A DNA stretch of 64,000 nt from Larix kaempferi (taxonomy: Eukaryota > Streptophyta > Pinopsida > Pinales > Pinaceae): the NCBI GenBank assembly GCA_027924585.1, contig BSBM01000762.1:10822501-10886500 (forward strand), in the 5' to 3' direction. Made by a program: the position numbers and the translations under genes. Under the pieces are notes generated by a model. The model was not told the origin of the DNA. It saw nothing but the letters and a program-made list of their open reading frames with translations, and made no database searches. Positions 46,375-60,282 of the stretch are shown one piece after another. Position 1 is the first letter of the stretch. Each line of letters begins with the position of its first letter.

Positions 46375-48334
46375 TGTTATCACACAACTTGTAGTTGTCC
46401 CTGATGGTATCCCATCCGGGATGGTAGAGGAGATGGACAACTAAAGAGGTGACCCAAGAGATGCCACGGTTCCCAATGCAAGCCGAGAGTTACTTCAACC
46501 GAGGCACTCTTCACTTTAGATCAAGATGAATCAAGACCTAGGGGGAGACCCTATAGCCAATCAAAGATGATTGGACCCAAACAAAGGTTCCTAGGGATAT
46601 GTAAAAGACAAGTTACAGAAACCAATGCAAGGTTAGGTGGACCTAGAAGTTTAAATGTGGTTGAAAGAGGCTTAGGGAATAACTTATGTTTCAACCAATG
46701 AATGATTTAGGCCACATGATGATATAAGATGACAAGATCTAGTACCATTAAATACACAAGTGGGACCCACTTCCTTGGGATATGGAAATAGCTCAAATGG
46801 GACCCACAAGGTGGAGTTAGGGGTGCAAATGGTACCAAGGGGTATGCAAGGGATAGATCTAAGGATCTAAGATGAAATTAAAGATACCCACATGTGGGAT
46901 CTAGGACTTGACACAACTCCCAAGGAGTGCGAATTACCCTAGGTGGACTAGTGCCTTGATAGATGGGTTTATGGAGTCAAAAGAGATGTCAAATTGTAGA
47001 TTGGGACACCTAGGATGCAAATCAAGTGGGGCTATTCAATATGTGATGGTTGGATCTTAGTAGATCTAATATTTCACCATGTGACCCAAGTGGACAACAA
47101 TCCCCCAAAATGAGGAATGATACCCCCAAGGCAGAACTTCACAAAGTGAGATACTAGGTACGGGTTCCAAGGTATGCTTGTTCCAAATCCAATGGGATCT
47201 CAACCACCCATGTCCTACAAGTGGGTAAACTCAAACACCCAAGGAGTGAGACTTTGCCCAAGGAGGGTTAAAAGCATGGAATGGTGTGTCAAATCAAGTC
47301 CAATGGCCACCAAATTGTAGATCCAAGTAGTTTAGGCAAGTATCAATGTGGATCTTGAAAATCAAGGGGATCCAATGGCTAGATCTCCATAGATCTGAGA
47401 TTGAAAATGCATCACCAAATTGACCCAAGTGGGGCACAACCCTCAAAATGAGGAATGGGGCCCACAAGGCAAAAATCAACAAGGTGAAGCACTAGGGGTA
47501 GGTTATCAAGTATGAGGATCATGAATCAAGTGGGATCTCACCTACTCATGTCTTGGAACCAACCAAACTAGCTTCTCCCAAGTGGTGCGATTTTGCTCAA
47601 GGAGGGCTAAGTGCCTTGGAAAGTGTGTCAAATGGAACCCAATCACAACCAAACTATAGATCCGAATTGCCGTGGATACTATAGAGGTGGGTTTTCAATA
47701 TCTTTCCAAAAGCTAGGCTAGATCCAAGTAGATCAAAGAAAAAGTAAAAATGAGGGTTTTAATCAGTTAGGGTTTTTATGATCTAGAAGTTATGGATGAG
47801 CCAAGGAAGAAGAAGACCATACCTTTGGAGCATACCTGGATGAAGAGATAAATGCTAGTTGATATGAGGATTACTTTTTCCAAAGATCAAATGAAGAATT
47901 TTTTAAGCCCTCTTGCCAAATCGATTTTTCCAAGCCACATGTGTGCCCCTCTAACCTGTCAAAACCAAGGAGCAAAGCATCAATCAGTTTAACATGTCGA
48001 AGGTAGATACAAGCAAGAGAGAGATAAGCAAAGAATAGTTGGCACAAAGACAAAACCACTCCCTATTTAACCAAAACGTCTTCCTCCAAGCTTGAAGGGC
48101 AAGCCTCCCCACCAATTCGCACTTGTCAAAAACGTCCTCTTAACCTGTAAAAAAGTATGGCAACATATGCAAGATAGCTACAAGAGATCCTCCAGTGCAA
48201 TGGACAAAAGCATTTGCAATCAAAGCAACCAACATCCACTCCAAGATCCAAGCATGTACTCCAAAAGATAGAAATTTTATTCCAAGAGCCAAGAGCCAAA
48301 TTCTCTAGATGATTTTACAATGAGGGGGTCTCCT

Positions 48335-48345
48335 CCTTATATAGG
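48335..48345 (-). promoter_or_regulatory. TATA box of LTR D
   Basis: Minus-strand CCTATATAAGG. AATAAA follows about 60 bp downstream, which would define a short R region. Confidence 0.7.
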
Positions 48346-48591
48346 ATAATAAAGACCAAAACCCTAGATCTCATAACCACTTTTTGAAATGAGTGGTTGA
48401 GATTAAAAGATCTCAATACATGATCAATGGCTAAGATGAAACATAACAATATAACACATGGATCACTCAAAAAATGATGACGTCATAGCTAAAAGGTACT
48501 CATGGAGGGTGACGTCATCCACTAGAGGGGGTAAAAGTACAAAAGCTCACCTCATATGACTAGGACATGACACATGGAGCTCATGGTGGGG

Positions 48592-49021
48592 CTAGGAGGC
48601 ATCAATCCTTACTAGCTCATCCCCATGGCACAATAAAATAATATAATATGTCCAAAATAAATATAAATGATCAAATATGTCCTCAAAATCTGCGACAGTC
48701 AAGCAGTAAAAGGCCTCCTGTGGCCTCTGTGGACCCACCCAAGTGGTGAAAACTGGCTGGAAAATAGGGGGTTCACCCTGGAAGACCTCTGTGAAAACCA
48801 AGTGCCAAAACCTTGCCTCAATTGCCCAAATCGAATTCCTCAGTGACCCTTTTATCCCATTTTTGGACTGCCTCGGTAACTGTGAAAGTGCTGAAACTGC
48901 CTCCTAGGGCACCTGCGCTGTCAATCTGAGCCCACCAGGCTCTCCATAAGGGGGGGGTAAATGGTAATAACAAGTGGCTAGACCACCCCATCCTCATACA
49001 GCTCCCTAGGTGAACTGGCAT
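48592..49021 (-). other. two adjacent short open frames in LTR D
   Basis: The frame at 48,818-49,021 ends TEEFDLGN; the next at 48,592-48,801 begins MVFTEVFQGEPPIFQPVF. The pair is arranged as in LTR G (62,185-62,373 and 62,390-62,599). No family match. Confidence 0.25.
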
Positions 49022-49962
49022 CTCATGGCCGCTGCTGCTCAGGCTGGGAAATCAACCCCAAATTTGGTCAACAAGTGTAAAACTGTATCTGTCACTGTCA
49101 GAAGTGCCCGGAATTGAAAGATAAGTGTCTCATTGGATCCAGAAGACCCAAATCTACTAAGAATGTGTACTCATACACCATGGGTTGCCTTGATGGGCTA
49201 ACTGTAGGGTCCATCATATATGGATAGTGCATAATCTGATGATCTAAAGTAATAATAAAACCTGTTGAACTGCATCAATCACCATCTGAATCATATGTCC
49301 ATCATATAGTATCATAAATAGGAGTATGCGGGCCCATACATCATCATCAATAAGCCTTCAAAGCCCACATCATCATGGATCCCAAGAAATGACCATAGTC
49401 AAACTAGGTTTGACTAGGTCCATATACAACCAAGCATAAATCATATCAATAGACTAAGACATGTTCCTCTAATCATACTCACAGCTTAACTTAAAGTATA
49501 ACATCCATTCAGTGGCATTAATCATGTTAGCATATTCCTTTGTTATTTGTAATTACTTGCACAATAGTTTAAATGACAAACTCACCCATTGGACATGGTC
49601 AAACTGCTAACGAAGGATGAAGGCTAGGAACAAGGTTGGGCAAAGGGGGTGACTTGTCTAAACTCAACTAAAAGATACTTTGGACTGGGAGAAAGGGGAA
49701 ACTACAAACTCTGTGTTGGACACAATAACACGGGGGATGGTTGTGCCTCACAAATGGGTAAGTTGTTTAGAGAGTGCTTATTCAACTTAAGCATCATGTC
49801 TACAACAAGTTGATCCAAGTTCATTAGGATCATTCAATTTCATTTCATGGCCTTTTTGGCCTACATAACCCTTCGGATCTCAGGTGTGCTGATAAGCACA
49901 ACTAATTGTAGCTTGCATCAGGGCATGTTTACATATACATCTAAGTTCAGCAATTGTTTAGA

Positions 49963-50440
49963 CTGAAACTAATTACAACTTGTAAACTATAAACTGATGT
50001 GATGTGATTGTGATGTACACTGTAATGTAAATGCAAGTAATTCTTGCATCTGAGGTTAGGATACCTCAAACCCTTATTGGCAGGGACCAAGAAACCTAGG
50101 CAGGGTCCTAGATAAAAAGTTGGTGCTCTTTGTTTCAGTAGGTGCAGAATTGCCTCATGGTTGCAGCCGTTTGAAGTAAATACAAAAATTACAAAGATTA
50201 TATCTTGTGTCTCTTGTGCAATGTGTTGATGTGTTTACTTGATGAATGACATGTGATAGGTAGATAGTTCATGGATGAATATGATATAAGATAGAAGAAA
50301 AGGTTGAAATTCAATTAAGTGTAAGCTCACTCATTCACCCCCCCCCCCCCTCTCAGTGAGCAATTGTGTGTAACAGCCGCCTCATGAATCACCAAAAAAA
50401 TACAATCAATGTATCTCATATGCAATGAAATAAAATAAAT
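49963..50440. other. segment between LTR D and the hAT pseudogene
   Basis: Not related to the LTR family. It carries TGAATGAGTGAG joined to CTCACTGAGAGG by a C-run (plus strand 50,325-50,365, with about 13-14 Cs), a motif also seen in part at 12,785 and 13,043. No gene. Confidence 0.4.
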
Positions 50441-52407
50441 AAAGTAAACTATGGATTCCCTCTACCCCTTTTACAAGAAAAGGTAATCACTCTAGTAATG
50501 GCTGCCTCTAGAGCTAGAAATCCCAGGCGCTCGTGGGGGTCGTCGTGGACTATGTCATCCTCCAGAAGTGCCTGGAAACTGATGTACTCTAGAAAAACAA
50601 GAAGAATGATGAGGTACTAGACCCTCATCAAGTCCTCTACCATTGTTACTGCTACCACTGCCCATATATCTGGCTCCCTCTAACTGAGACTATGGTTGTG
50701 AAATTGGTGGCTGTGCAACTGGTGGCTCCAGTGGTGGCACACTCTCAAACCCCCCATCCTCTCATATCTCACTTTGCATATCATGTGTATCATCCTCTAA
50801 CCAATCAAGGGCTTCCTCCACAATAGGTTTCTCAATCTCCACTCTCCACGCAGCAATGGTGTCAATGGCATTCAATGAAATGGCCTCCACCTCAGGTTTT
50901 TTCTCAATCTGTTTCACCCACAACCTAATATTGTAGGAAACGTACACTAGATCATTCAAGCATTGGGTATCCAACCTATATGAGGACCATAAATTTATCA
51001 AATTAGAATTTAGTATACATAAATTAAAATTACCCATAGGACATAAATTACAAGTTATAATGAATTTAGAATTTAATTTCAAATTCTCTAACTTGTTGCA
51101 CTTCTTGGTGTGTATTTTTTCAAACACACTCTAGTTGCGCTCACAACCAGAAGAGCTACATGTCTGGCTAAGGATCCGAACAAGCAGCTTTTGGAGATGG
51201 GGTACTCGTCTGCCATAGGTTTCCCACCAAGTATCTAGAATGAATTGGAGAAACATAAGAGAAGACATTGAAAATTTGAAATTTAAAACAAATAAAGTAA
51301 ATAAATTGAATTTTGATTCTTGAAAGTTGAAACAAGGTGAAGCTTACTTGGCATTATGTTCTTCATGTCACTAACAACCATCTCAAATCCAAATGTTCCC
51401 ATGGCCCTCCTATAGACTTCCAACTCTTTGGAAATATATGAACAGTCAGCTGCACTTGACACCATCCTCTAGACACACTCCAAGAACCCATCCATTACCT
51501 CTGCATCAAACCCGAAACCATAGGCATAAGAGAATGCGGTGGTTGAGGTATAGCCTTGCAGCATGAATGGGGCGATGAAGTGTGTTGTTCCATCGTTGAT
51601 CAATCACCTCCCATATCAATTGTTGTTTCGCTTGCCCCTCATCCCCCTTGTCCTCATAATAGGCACGAATGGCCTCTTTGGCCCTATCCATGGCCTCATA
51701 TAGGTAGCCCATTGCGGGGCTTGTCTCCATCAACCAAGCGAAGAACCTTTACCAAAGGTTCACAAATGGTACACACCTCCTTCACCCCATCCCAAAAAAT
51801 TCTCGGTATGACAGTAGCCTGAATATGGCATGTCCCTCCAGTTTAGTGATAATTGATAAAGCACGCCACTCAGCTGAACGGAATATAGTCTGCAAGTCCC
51901 ACATAGAAGTAGAAGAGACTGAAGAGAGATGAAACAAGTGCAAAGCAAGTGATGGCGGGACAAATCAACTCCTTGTCACCAGTGAACTGCCTCATCAAGC
52001 TAAGCAAAAAAGCATGATTGTATATAAATTTGGTGATGCTTCTTAGCGAATCAATGACATCCCTAATAAACTCAATCTTTCCCATATCCTCTAAGATCAA
52101 GTCAATACAATGTGTTGCACAAGAAGTCCAAAAACAATGTAGGATACCTATCCATAAGCATCCTTCCAGTTGCCACATAATTTGCAACAGTGTCCATTAT
52201 GACTTGGACAACATGCTGCGGACCTATCTCTTGGATGAACCCATCCAACAACTGACATAGTAATTCTGCATCTTTGACCTGTGTAGATGCATCCACATAT
52301 TTTATAAACATTGTGCCCCTGGGACAATGAACTGAAAAATTGAGAAGGGTCCCTAGCCTTCGTATCAATCCAACCATCTGACATCACAGTGCATCTTGTG
52401 ACCTCCC
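50441..52407 (-). pseudogene. hAT-superfamily transposase pseudogene, N-terminus missing
   Basis: Reading right to left: MSDGWIDTK..TLLNF and VHCPRGTMFIKYVDAS, IQEIGPQHVVQVIMD..ANY, FWTSCATHCIDLILED and FIYNHAFLLSLMRQFT, then RWNNTLHRPIHAARLYLNHR, the ELEVYRRAMGTFGFEM area, and the C-terminal dimerisation region with FEKIHTKKCNKLEN and RLDTQCLNDLVYVSYNIRL (50,762-51,127). These are the conserved blocks of plant hAT transposases with the catalytic region and hATC domain. Frameshifts and stops are frequent. The N-terminal BED zinc finger is absent because solo LTR E begins at 52,408. Confidence 0.85.
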
Positions 52408-53613
52408 TATTATCACACCATAGTAGCTGGGGCTACCTATATTTGCTGAGCGGATATCTGCACTTTTCAGAGCTTTGCCTTTACACAGTTTCAATGAGAT
52501 CGGTCATGATGAGCAGCACCATTTATGATCACTTAGACATCAGAGCAGCTTATATCATACATTGTGTAGACCTTGTGCCAAGGTTGATCCTTGAGAGCTT
52601 GGATTTGATGACCGATATGACCTTTTGTTCCATACAGTTTCAGTTCAGTGCCTAGAGTTCCAGATGTTATTATTGCAATAGTGTTTCATTGGTTTCTAGA
52701 TGATGATTATTGATATGTAGTGATATGACCATTAGACTTGTGATTGTTAGCATTGATTAGTATCTTGTTGTTTTAGTCATCTTCATAGCATTAACTTGGT
52801 ATATAACTCATGATGTGGCAGTATTATTTCAATAAATGAAATGAACTATTTTGGTTGGATTTAAATAATGAATTGGATGTATTACTTGCACTTAAAAGGT
52901 TTACTGACTATACTCATTGGTTTCACTACCCTCCTATGAGCATGGACATGGTCTTTCCTGACATTTATGTTTGCTAGCTTAGGCACCACATTCACTTGAC
53001 TCCATCCATCCATGACCTTCCTTGTTCTGGCTTTCACCTTGACTTGCCTTCTTGACTTTTGATATGGTGGACTTCCCTGATCCTACCTCTATGTTGGATA
53101 GCATCCATGTTAGTTTTGTGTCCTCGGCTCTAAGTTGGCAACAAAACTTGCCTTTGGTAAGTTGGATTTTATGTCGTTATCATTCTAGTCGGTTGCCTTG
53201 ATGTGTGTTTTTGTGAGGAATTCCCCCTAGTTGCTTGAGTTGTTGTTGGCTAAAACCTGAAGCAAAATGTACTACCTTGGAAACTAATGGAAGCCCAATG
53301 AAAAGGGCTATGAAATGCAATGCAATGAAATGGTTGGAAATGTAAATGCACCCCGAATGCAAGCTGCGATTAGTTGTGCTTATTTATTAATGCATGTGAA
53401 ATCCCAGAGGGGTTGTACTAGGCCTAAAAAGCAATGGAAAAATGAATGTTATATCTAAATGATTGTGGCCATGAAATGAAATAAAAGGTCTAAAAACAAT
53501 GGCTAAATGTATGCAAAATCTAAAGATTGCTTACCTCATAAATGTAAATATACCTCGGATGCAAGCTGCAATTAGTTGTGCTTTTAAGCACATGCAAAAT
53601 CTCAGAGGGGTCA
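52408..53613 (+). repeat. giant LTR, copy E, left part
   Basis: Begins TATTATCACACCATAGTAGC, where the second base of the usual TG is changed to A. It follows the A/G sequence for 1.2 kb until copy F intervenes at 53,614. E resumes at 58,113 in the same orientation. Confidence 0.85.
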
Positions 53614-56600
53614 TGTTATCACACAACTTGTAGTTGCCCCTAGTGGTATCCCATCCGGGACGGTAGAGGAGATAGGCAACTAAAGAGGTGACCCAAGAGA
53701 TGCCATGGTTCCCAATGCAAGGTGGGGAGTCACGTCAACCGAGGCACTCTTCGCTTTTGGTCAGGGGGTGAAACAAGACCTAGGGGGAGACCCTATAACC
53801 AATCAAAGATGATTGGACCCAAACAAAGGTTCCTAGGGGATGAGTTAATGGTAAGTTACGGGAAACCAATGCAAGGTAAAGTGGACCTAGAAATTAAGGT
53901 GTGGTTGAAGGTGGTTGGAGAGATTGTTAGTGTTTCAACCAATGTATAATTTAGGCCACATAATTGGGTATGATAAAGAGGTATAGCACTGTATGCTACC
54001 AAGTGGATCCTACTTTCTTGGGATATGTGAAGTGGCTTAAAGTGGACCCACTAGGTGAAGCTATGGGATGCAATTGGCCCTAGATGATGTGTAATGAGTA
54101 GATCTACGGATCTAAGTTGCTTTTAGGGGGTTACCCATGTACCGGATCTAGAGTTTGACACAATTCCCAAGGAGTGCGACTTGCTTTGAGGGAGGACTAG
54201 TGCCTTGTTGGATGGGCTAATGGGGTCAAAAGGTATGTCAAAGTGTAGATCGGGACACCTAGGAGCCAAGTCAAGTGGGCTAATTGAGATTGGATGGTTG
54301 GATCTTGCTAGATCTAGGTTTTCATGAAATGACCCTAAGTGGACCACAATCCCTTGAAACAAGGAATGCTACCCCCAAGGCAGATCGTCACACAATGATA
54401 CTCCTAGACCTAGGTTTCAAGGTATGGCCATTCCCAAATCCACAAAAATCTCAACCACCGACTTCCTCAAAGTGGGCAAACTCACCTTCCAAGGGAGTGC
54501 GACTTTGGTCAAGGAGGGCTAAAAGAGGGGTTAGGTGGACCAAATCAAGTCCAATGGCCACCAAACTGTAGATCCAAGTGGCTTGTGCCCCAATCTATGT
54601 AGATACCAAAAATCAAGTCAATCCAAGGGTTAGATCTTACTAGATCTGAGTTTTAAGGTGCCAAATAATTCAAAAGGGGGTTTTTAATCCCTTAAAAACG
54701 TGGAATGATGCCCACAAGGTAGAAATCGCCAAAGTAAGAATCTGGGGATAGGTTATCAAGTGTGTGGATTGCAAATCAAGTGGGATCTCACCTACCCATG
54801 TGCCTAGATCTAGCCAAAACAAGCCTCTCCAAGGAAGTGCGATTTGGTTCAAGAAGGCTTTTTTGCCTTGAAAAGTGTGTCAATTTTAACCCAATCACCA
54901 CCAAGCTATAGATCCAACTAGGGGTGGATGCTATAGAGGTGGGTTCTTAAGATCTTTTCAAAAGCAAGGCTAGATCTAAGTAGATCTAAGAAAAACCAAA
55001 ATTGGGGTTTTAATTAATTAGGGTTTGTGACCAATGAAGATAGAATGGATGAAAGATGCACATACCTTGTAGATCTTACCTCAACTGCTTGTGGCCACCT
55101 TGCAAATTGATAGCATTCTCCTATGTGTATATTCAAGAGTGAGATCCAAGAGCTCCAACCAAAACGTCCTCCTCCAAGATAGCCAAATCGTCCTCCTCCT
55201 ACAAGACAAGATCAAAGAAACAAGTCAAGCAAGATGATTATGAAAATGATAGAAAGATGTAATAGAAAGCATCAACTATGTCACGAAGATACAATAATGA
55301 TACTCCCTGTCACAAGATCAACCCAAGAGAGAATATGTGGATCCCTCCAACAATAACCCTCAAGAAATCGCCCTCCTCTCCACCAATTCGACTTTCCTGT
55401 AAGAAGACTAGTAGAAGCACCAAAATCCACAATGATACATAGAAGAGATACTGTATATTCAATATGCAAGAGAATCCACAATACAAGAGAGATGTGCTCC
55501 ACAAAGAAATGTTCTATTCCAATATTCCAGAGCTCTAAAGGTCAGCTATACAATGGGGGGTCTCCTCCTTATATAGGATAATAAAGACCAAAACCCTATA
55601 CCACTCTACAATACTACATCAAATGAGTGGTTGAGATTAAAAGATCTCATCATACAATCAATGGCTAAGATGAACCATAACATTATATCACATGGATCAC
55701 CCAATATAATGATGACGTCATAGTATAAAATAATCATGGAGGGTGACGTCATCCACTAGAGGGGGTAAAAGTACCAAAAATCCACCTCATAATGACTGGG
55801 ACATGACATAATAAGCACATGGTGGGGCTAGGAGGCATCAATCCTTACTAGCTCATCCCCAAGGCATAATAAAATAATAAAATATGTCCAAGATAATATA
55901 AATGATCAAATCTGTCCTCAAAATCTGTGACAGACAAGCAGTAAAAGACCTCCTGTGATCGCTGTGGGCCTACCCACATGGTGAAAACTGGCTGGAAGAG
56001 AGTGGGATCATCCTAGAAGACCTCTGTGAAAACCAAATGCCAAAACCTTGCCTCAATTGCCCAAATCGAATTCCTCAACGACCACTTTATCCCATTTTTT
56101 AACTGCCTCGGTAACTATGAAAGTGCCAAAACTGCCTCCTAGGGCATCTACGCTGTCCATCTGAGCCCACCAGGCTCTCCAGAAGGGGGGGTAAATGGTA
56201 AAAACAAGTGGCTGGACCACCCCCTCCATCATCAGCGCCCTAGGTGAACTGGCCTCTCGTGGCCCCTGCTGCTCAGGCTGGGAAATCAGCCCCAAATCTG
56301 GTCAACAAGTGTAAAGCTGCATCAATCACTGTCAGAAGTGCCCGGAACTGAAAGATAAGTGTCTCATTGGATCCAGAAGACCCAAATCCACTAGAAATGT
56401 GTACTGATACACCATGGGTTTCCCTATTGGGCCAGCTGTGGGGTCCACCATATATGGACAATGCATACACTGCTGATCTGAAATAATAAATAAACCTGTT
56501 GAACTGCATCATTCATCATCTGCATCATATGTCCATCATATGATATCATCATCAAGTATGTGGGACCATCAATCATCATCAATAGGCATCTCTACATGGC

Positions 56601-58112
56601 CCACATCATCATAGATCCCAATAATATACAACCAAGGATAAATCACATCAGTAGACTAAGACATACTTCTCTAATCATTCTCACAGCCAAGCTCAAAGTA
56701 TAAGATCCATTCAGTGGCATTAATCAAGTTAGCATATTCCTTTGTTATATAAAATTACTTGCACAATAGTTCAAATGACAAACTCACCCATTGGACATGG
56801 TCAAACTGCTAGTGAAGGATGAAGGCTAGGAGCAAGGTTGGGCCAAGGGGTGGACTTGTCTGACTTAACTCAAAAATACTTTGGACTGGGAGAAGGGGGA
56901 AGCTACAAACTCTGTGCTGGACAAAATAACACGGGGGATGGCTGTGCCTCACAAATGGATAAGTTGTTCAGAGAGTGCTTATTCAACTTAGGCATCATGT
57001 CTACATCAAGTTGATCCAAGTTCATTAGGATCATTCAATTTCATTTCATGGCCTTTTTGGCCTACATAACCCTTCGGATTTCAGGTGTGCTGATAAGCAC
57101 AACTAGTTGCAGCTTGCATCCAGGGCATGTTTTCAAATACATATAAGGTCAGCAATTGTTTAGATATAACTTTTAAGAACCATTGCTTTTTGGACCTTTC
57201 TTATACTCTTCGAGGAGTATTTTTTTTTTTTTTCGCTGTTCATCGCTCTTGCCCTTTTTTAGTTTCCATTGGCGAATTTATAAGTTTCCATAGGTAGAAC
57301 ATGAGCTTTCAGTTTTAGCCAACAACATCTCAAGTGACTAGGGGGAGTTCGAGCCAATGCCAAACATCGGGACAACCGACCAGAATGATTTAGGCCTACA
57401 ATCCAACTCACCAAAGGCAAGTTTTGTCACCAACTTAGAGCCGAGACACTGAATATACAGGGATGCGGTCCAAACACAGAGGTAGAAAAATGGGGAAGTC
57501 CTCAGTATTAGAAAGTCAAATGAGATAGGACAAGGTTTAAAGTCAAATAGGAAAGTCATGTATGGATGGAGTCAAGTGAATATGGAGCCTACACTAGCAG
57601 ACAACTGGTGTCAGGGAAGACCATATCTATGTAAGGTGGAAAACCAGTGGGTTTTGTTAAATGGCCTAAATGTGCAAGGAATTGTCCATTTTATAATTTA
57701 CAGTTCATTTTAAATAGTTTGCCACATCAGTAATAGTATACCAAGCAGATGCTGTGATCATGACTAAATCAACAAGATAATAAGCCACAGTCAGTGGTAA
57801 AGCATCCATAGATCATATAACATCATCATAGTAAGAAGCATCATATACCATCTGAAACACTGCTGCAATACATCTCTAAGCACTAAACTGAAACTGTATG
57901 GGATAAAGGGTCACATTGGTCATCAAATCTGAATTCTCAAGGCTCACCCTTGACACAAGGTCTAACATAAGTCTGAATAATATACTGCTCTGATCATGAG
58001 TGATCACCAAAATGTACAATCATCATAGCCATGCTCTGAATAACGGAAGCTCTGGAATGTGCAGATATCTGCTAAGCAAGAATAGTAGCCCTGCTACTAT
58101 AGTGTGATAACA
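53614..58112 (-). repeat. giant solo LTR, copy F (4499 bp), nested in E
   Basis: Starts TGTTATCACACAACTTGTAG and ends GCTACTATAGTGTGATAACA in reverse orientation. GGTCA at 53,609-53,613 and again at 58,113-58,117 is the target duplication, and E's sequence reads through when F is removed. Minus-strand TATA (plus CCTTATATAGG) is at 55,567-55,577. An 80-codon frame at 56,053-56,295 is nearly identical to that of copy C. Confidence 0.88.
55567..55577 (-). promoter_or_regulatory. TATA box of LTR F
   Basis: Minus-strand CCTATATAAGG, followed by AGGAGACCCCCCATTGTATA as in copies A and G. Confidence 0.7.
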
Positions 58113-60282
58113 GGTCATATAGGCCAAAAAGGCCATGGAAATTAAATGAATGATCCTAATGAACTTGGATCAACTTGATGTAGACATGATGCCAAGGTTG
58201 AATAAGCACTCTCTAAACAACTTATCTATTTGTGAGGCACTGCCATTCCCTTTGTTTATCTTGTCCACCACGGTGTGTAGCTCCCCCTCTCCCCGTCCAA
58301 AGTATCACTTAGTTGAGTTGGTCAAATCATCCTTTTTACCTAGCCTTGTCCTTAGCCTTCACCCTTTGCTAGCAGTTAGGCCATGTCCATTGGATGAAGT
58401 ATGTCTTTAAAGCTTTGGTGCAAGTAAGTTATAAATAACATTAAATATTTATGTATTAACTGCCACTTGATTGATGTTTATACTTTAAGTTAAGCTGTGA
58501 ATATGGTTAAAGGAACATGTCTTAGTCATTTGTTATAATCTAGTCTTTGGTTGTATTTTGACCTAGTCAAGCATAGTTTGACCATGGTCATTCTTGGGAT
58601 CCGTGATGATATGGACCACTTATGCTTTATGATGTTGATCTATGGTCCCACATACACCTATTGATGATTCCATATGTTGGACATATGCTCCAGATGATGA
58701 TTGATGCAGTTGGTCATTTTTATTATTATTTCCAGATCATCATATTTTGCACTGTCCGGGTATGGTGGACCCTACAGATGACCCCACAAGTTATCATGAG
58801 GTGTATGAGTACTCAGCTCCAGTCGATTTTGGTTTTCTGGATCCATTGAGACACTTATCTTTCAGTTCCGGGCACTTTTGGGCATGATAACAGCAGTTAT
58901 CCACCTGTTGACCAGTTTGAGAATGCTGATCCATCCTGTCCAGTAGGAGCATTGAAGGCAAGTCGTTGCCTAGGATGCTACAGAGGAAGGTGGTGGTCCA
59001 GCCACTTGTTTTTACCATTATACCCCCCCTCCAGACATGATGGCAACTTCATTTTGACAGCACAGGCACCCTAGAGGCTGTTTTGGGCACTTTTAGGGTT
59101 TTTAGGAGGATTAAAAAATGGAATAAAAAGGTCATTGAGGAATTCGATTTGGGAAATTGAGGCAAGGTTTTGGTACTTGGTCTTCTCAGAGGTCATCCAT
59201 GGTGAACCCCCCTTCTTCCAGATCAGTTTGCACCAGTCAGTGGGATCCACATGGGCTACAGTAGCTCTTTTATTGTACTTATCTCTCTGATGATGGGGAC
59301 AGGATTTGATCATTTGTATATTTTGACATGTCATAGACTCATATTTTATATTATTGTGCCATGGGGACATGCTAGTGAAGGGGATTAATACCTCCTAGCC
59401 CCACCATGAGCTCTTAGTGACTTGTCTTGGTCTATTTGTTGTGGCACATGTTATTAGCCACCCTCATGTATGACGTCACCCCTCACTGAGCTTTTTAGGC
59501 TATGACGTCATTACTTAGTGAGTGATCCATGTCTTATATTGTATTGGCTCATCTTAGCCGTTGATTATATTGTTGTATCTTTTGATCTCAACCACTAGTT
59601 TTCAAAAGTGGTTTTGGGTTTTGGTCTTCCTCAACCTATAAAAGGAGGAGACCCCCCTATTGTAAAGGCACCTTTGGGCTCTGGAAAACGTGGAATAAAA
59701 TACTATTTTTGGAAGATCTTCTTGGCTTTGATTGGGTTGCTCTTGTACATGGTTATGCATCTTTTGCTTTTACACATTCTTTGTTGTACAAGTGATTTCG
59801 ACATCTACTTAATGAGGCTGAATTGGTTGAAGCTAGGAGTGCGATTTGCTTGAAGGGAAGATTGTAGGGGTTTCTCACATCCCCCTTCGGCAAGACGTCT
59901 TAATCTTGAGGGATTTTTTCAATTGTGCTTTGTCCATTGATTGCTTCTTTGACATGACATGCTTAGATCTCATTGATTTGTGGATCAAATCTAACTTTTT
60001 GTAGTTTTATTTACAAGTTTAATGGGGCATCTCTCCTCCTAGAGCTTGGACGATTATGCTTGGAATCACGTGGATCTAGCTTGGAATTGTAACTAAAGGC
60101 AAGAATCATCTATGTGCAAAGTAGCCGCAACCTTTTGAGGTAAGATCTACAAGCTATGTATCCATTTCGCTTGTTCTCCATCCTATTGGTCACATAAACC
60201 CTTAAAATTAAAACCCTCATTTTACATTTTTTTAGATCTACTTGGATCTAGCATGCTTTTGGGGATAAAACTTAAAACCCAC
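58113..60282 (+). repeat. giant LTR, copy E, middle part
   Basis: Continues copy E after F, through the promoter (CCTATAAAAGG, 59,635-59,645) into the unit before the internal repeats, where copy G begins at 60,283. The remaining ~1.2 kb of E should lie beyond G, outside the window. Confidence 0.85.
59635..59699 (+). promoter_or_regulatory. TATA box and poly(A) signal of LTR E
   Basis: CCTATAAAAGG at 59,635-59,645 and AATAAA at 59,694-59,699, about 50 bp apart. The close pair is the expected U3-R-U5 signature of an LTR and argues against a single-gene promoter. Confidence 0.7.

Larger units (their letters stand above)
46375..49962 (-). repeat. giant LTR, copy D (truncated at its 5' side)
   Basis: Starts TGTTATCACACAACTTGTAG in reverse orientation and follows copy C up to CAATTGTTTAGA, where homology stops. 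The last ~940 bp (up to GTGTGATAACA) is missing. Minus-strand TATA (plus CCTTATATAGG, 48,335-48,345) and AATAAA (plus TTTTATT, 48,275-48,281) are present. The missing part may lie beyond the window if the 49,963-onward segment was inserted into D, or it may have been deleted. Confidence 0.8.

Noticed and set aside
46094-46440. Two 97-codon ORFs on the minus strand
   Set aside because: They overlap in different frames across an LTR boundary (46,375), and their composition (Ile, Ser, His repeats) comes from ATGATG-rich DNA.
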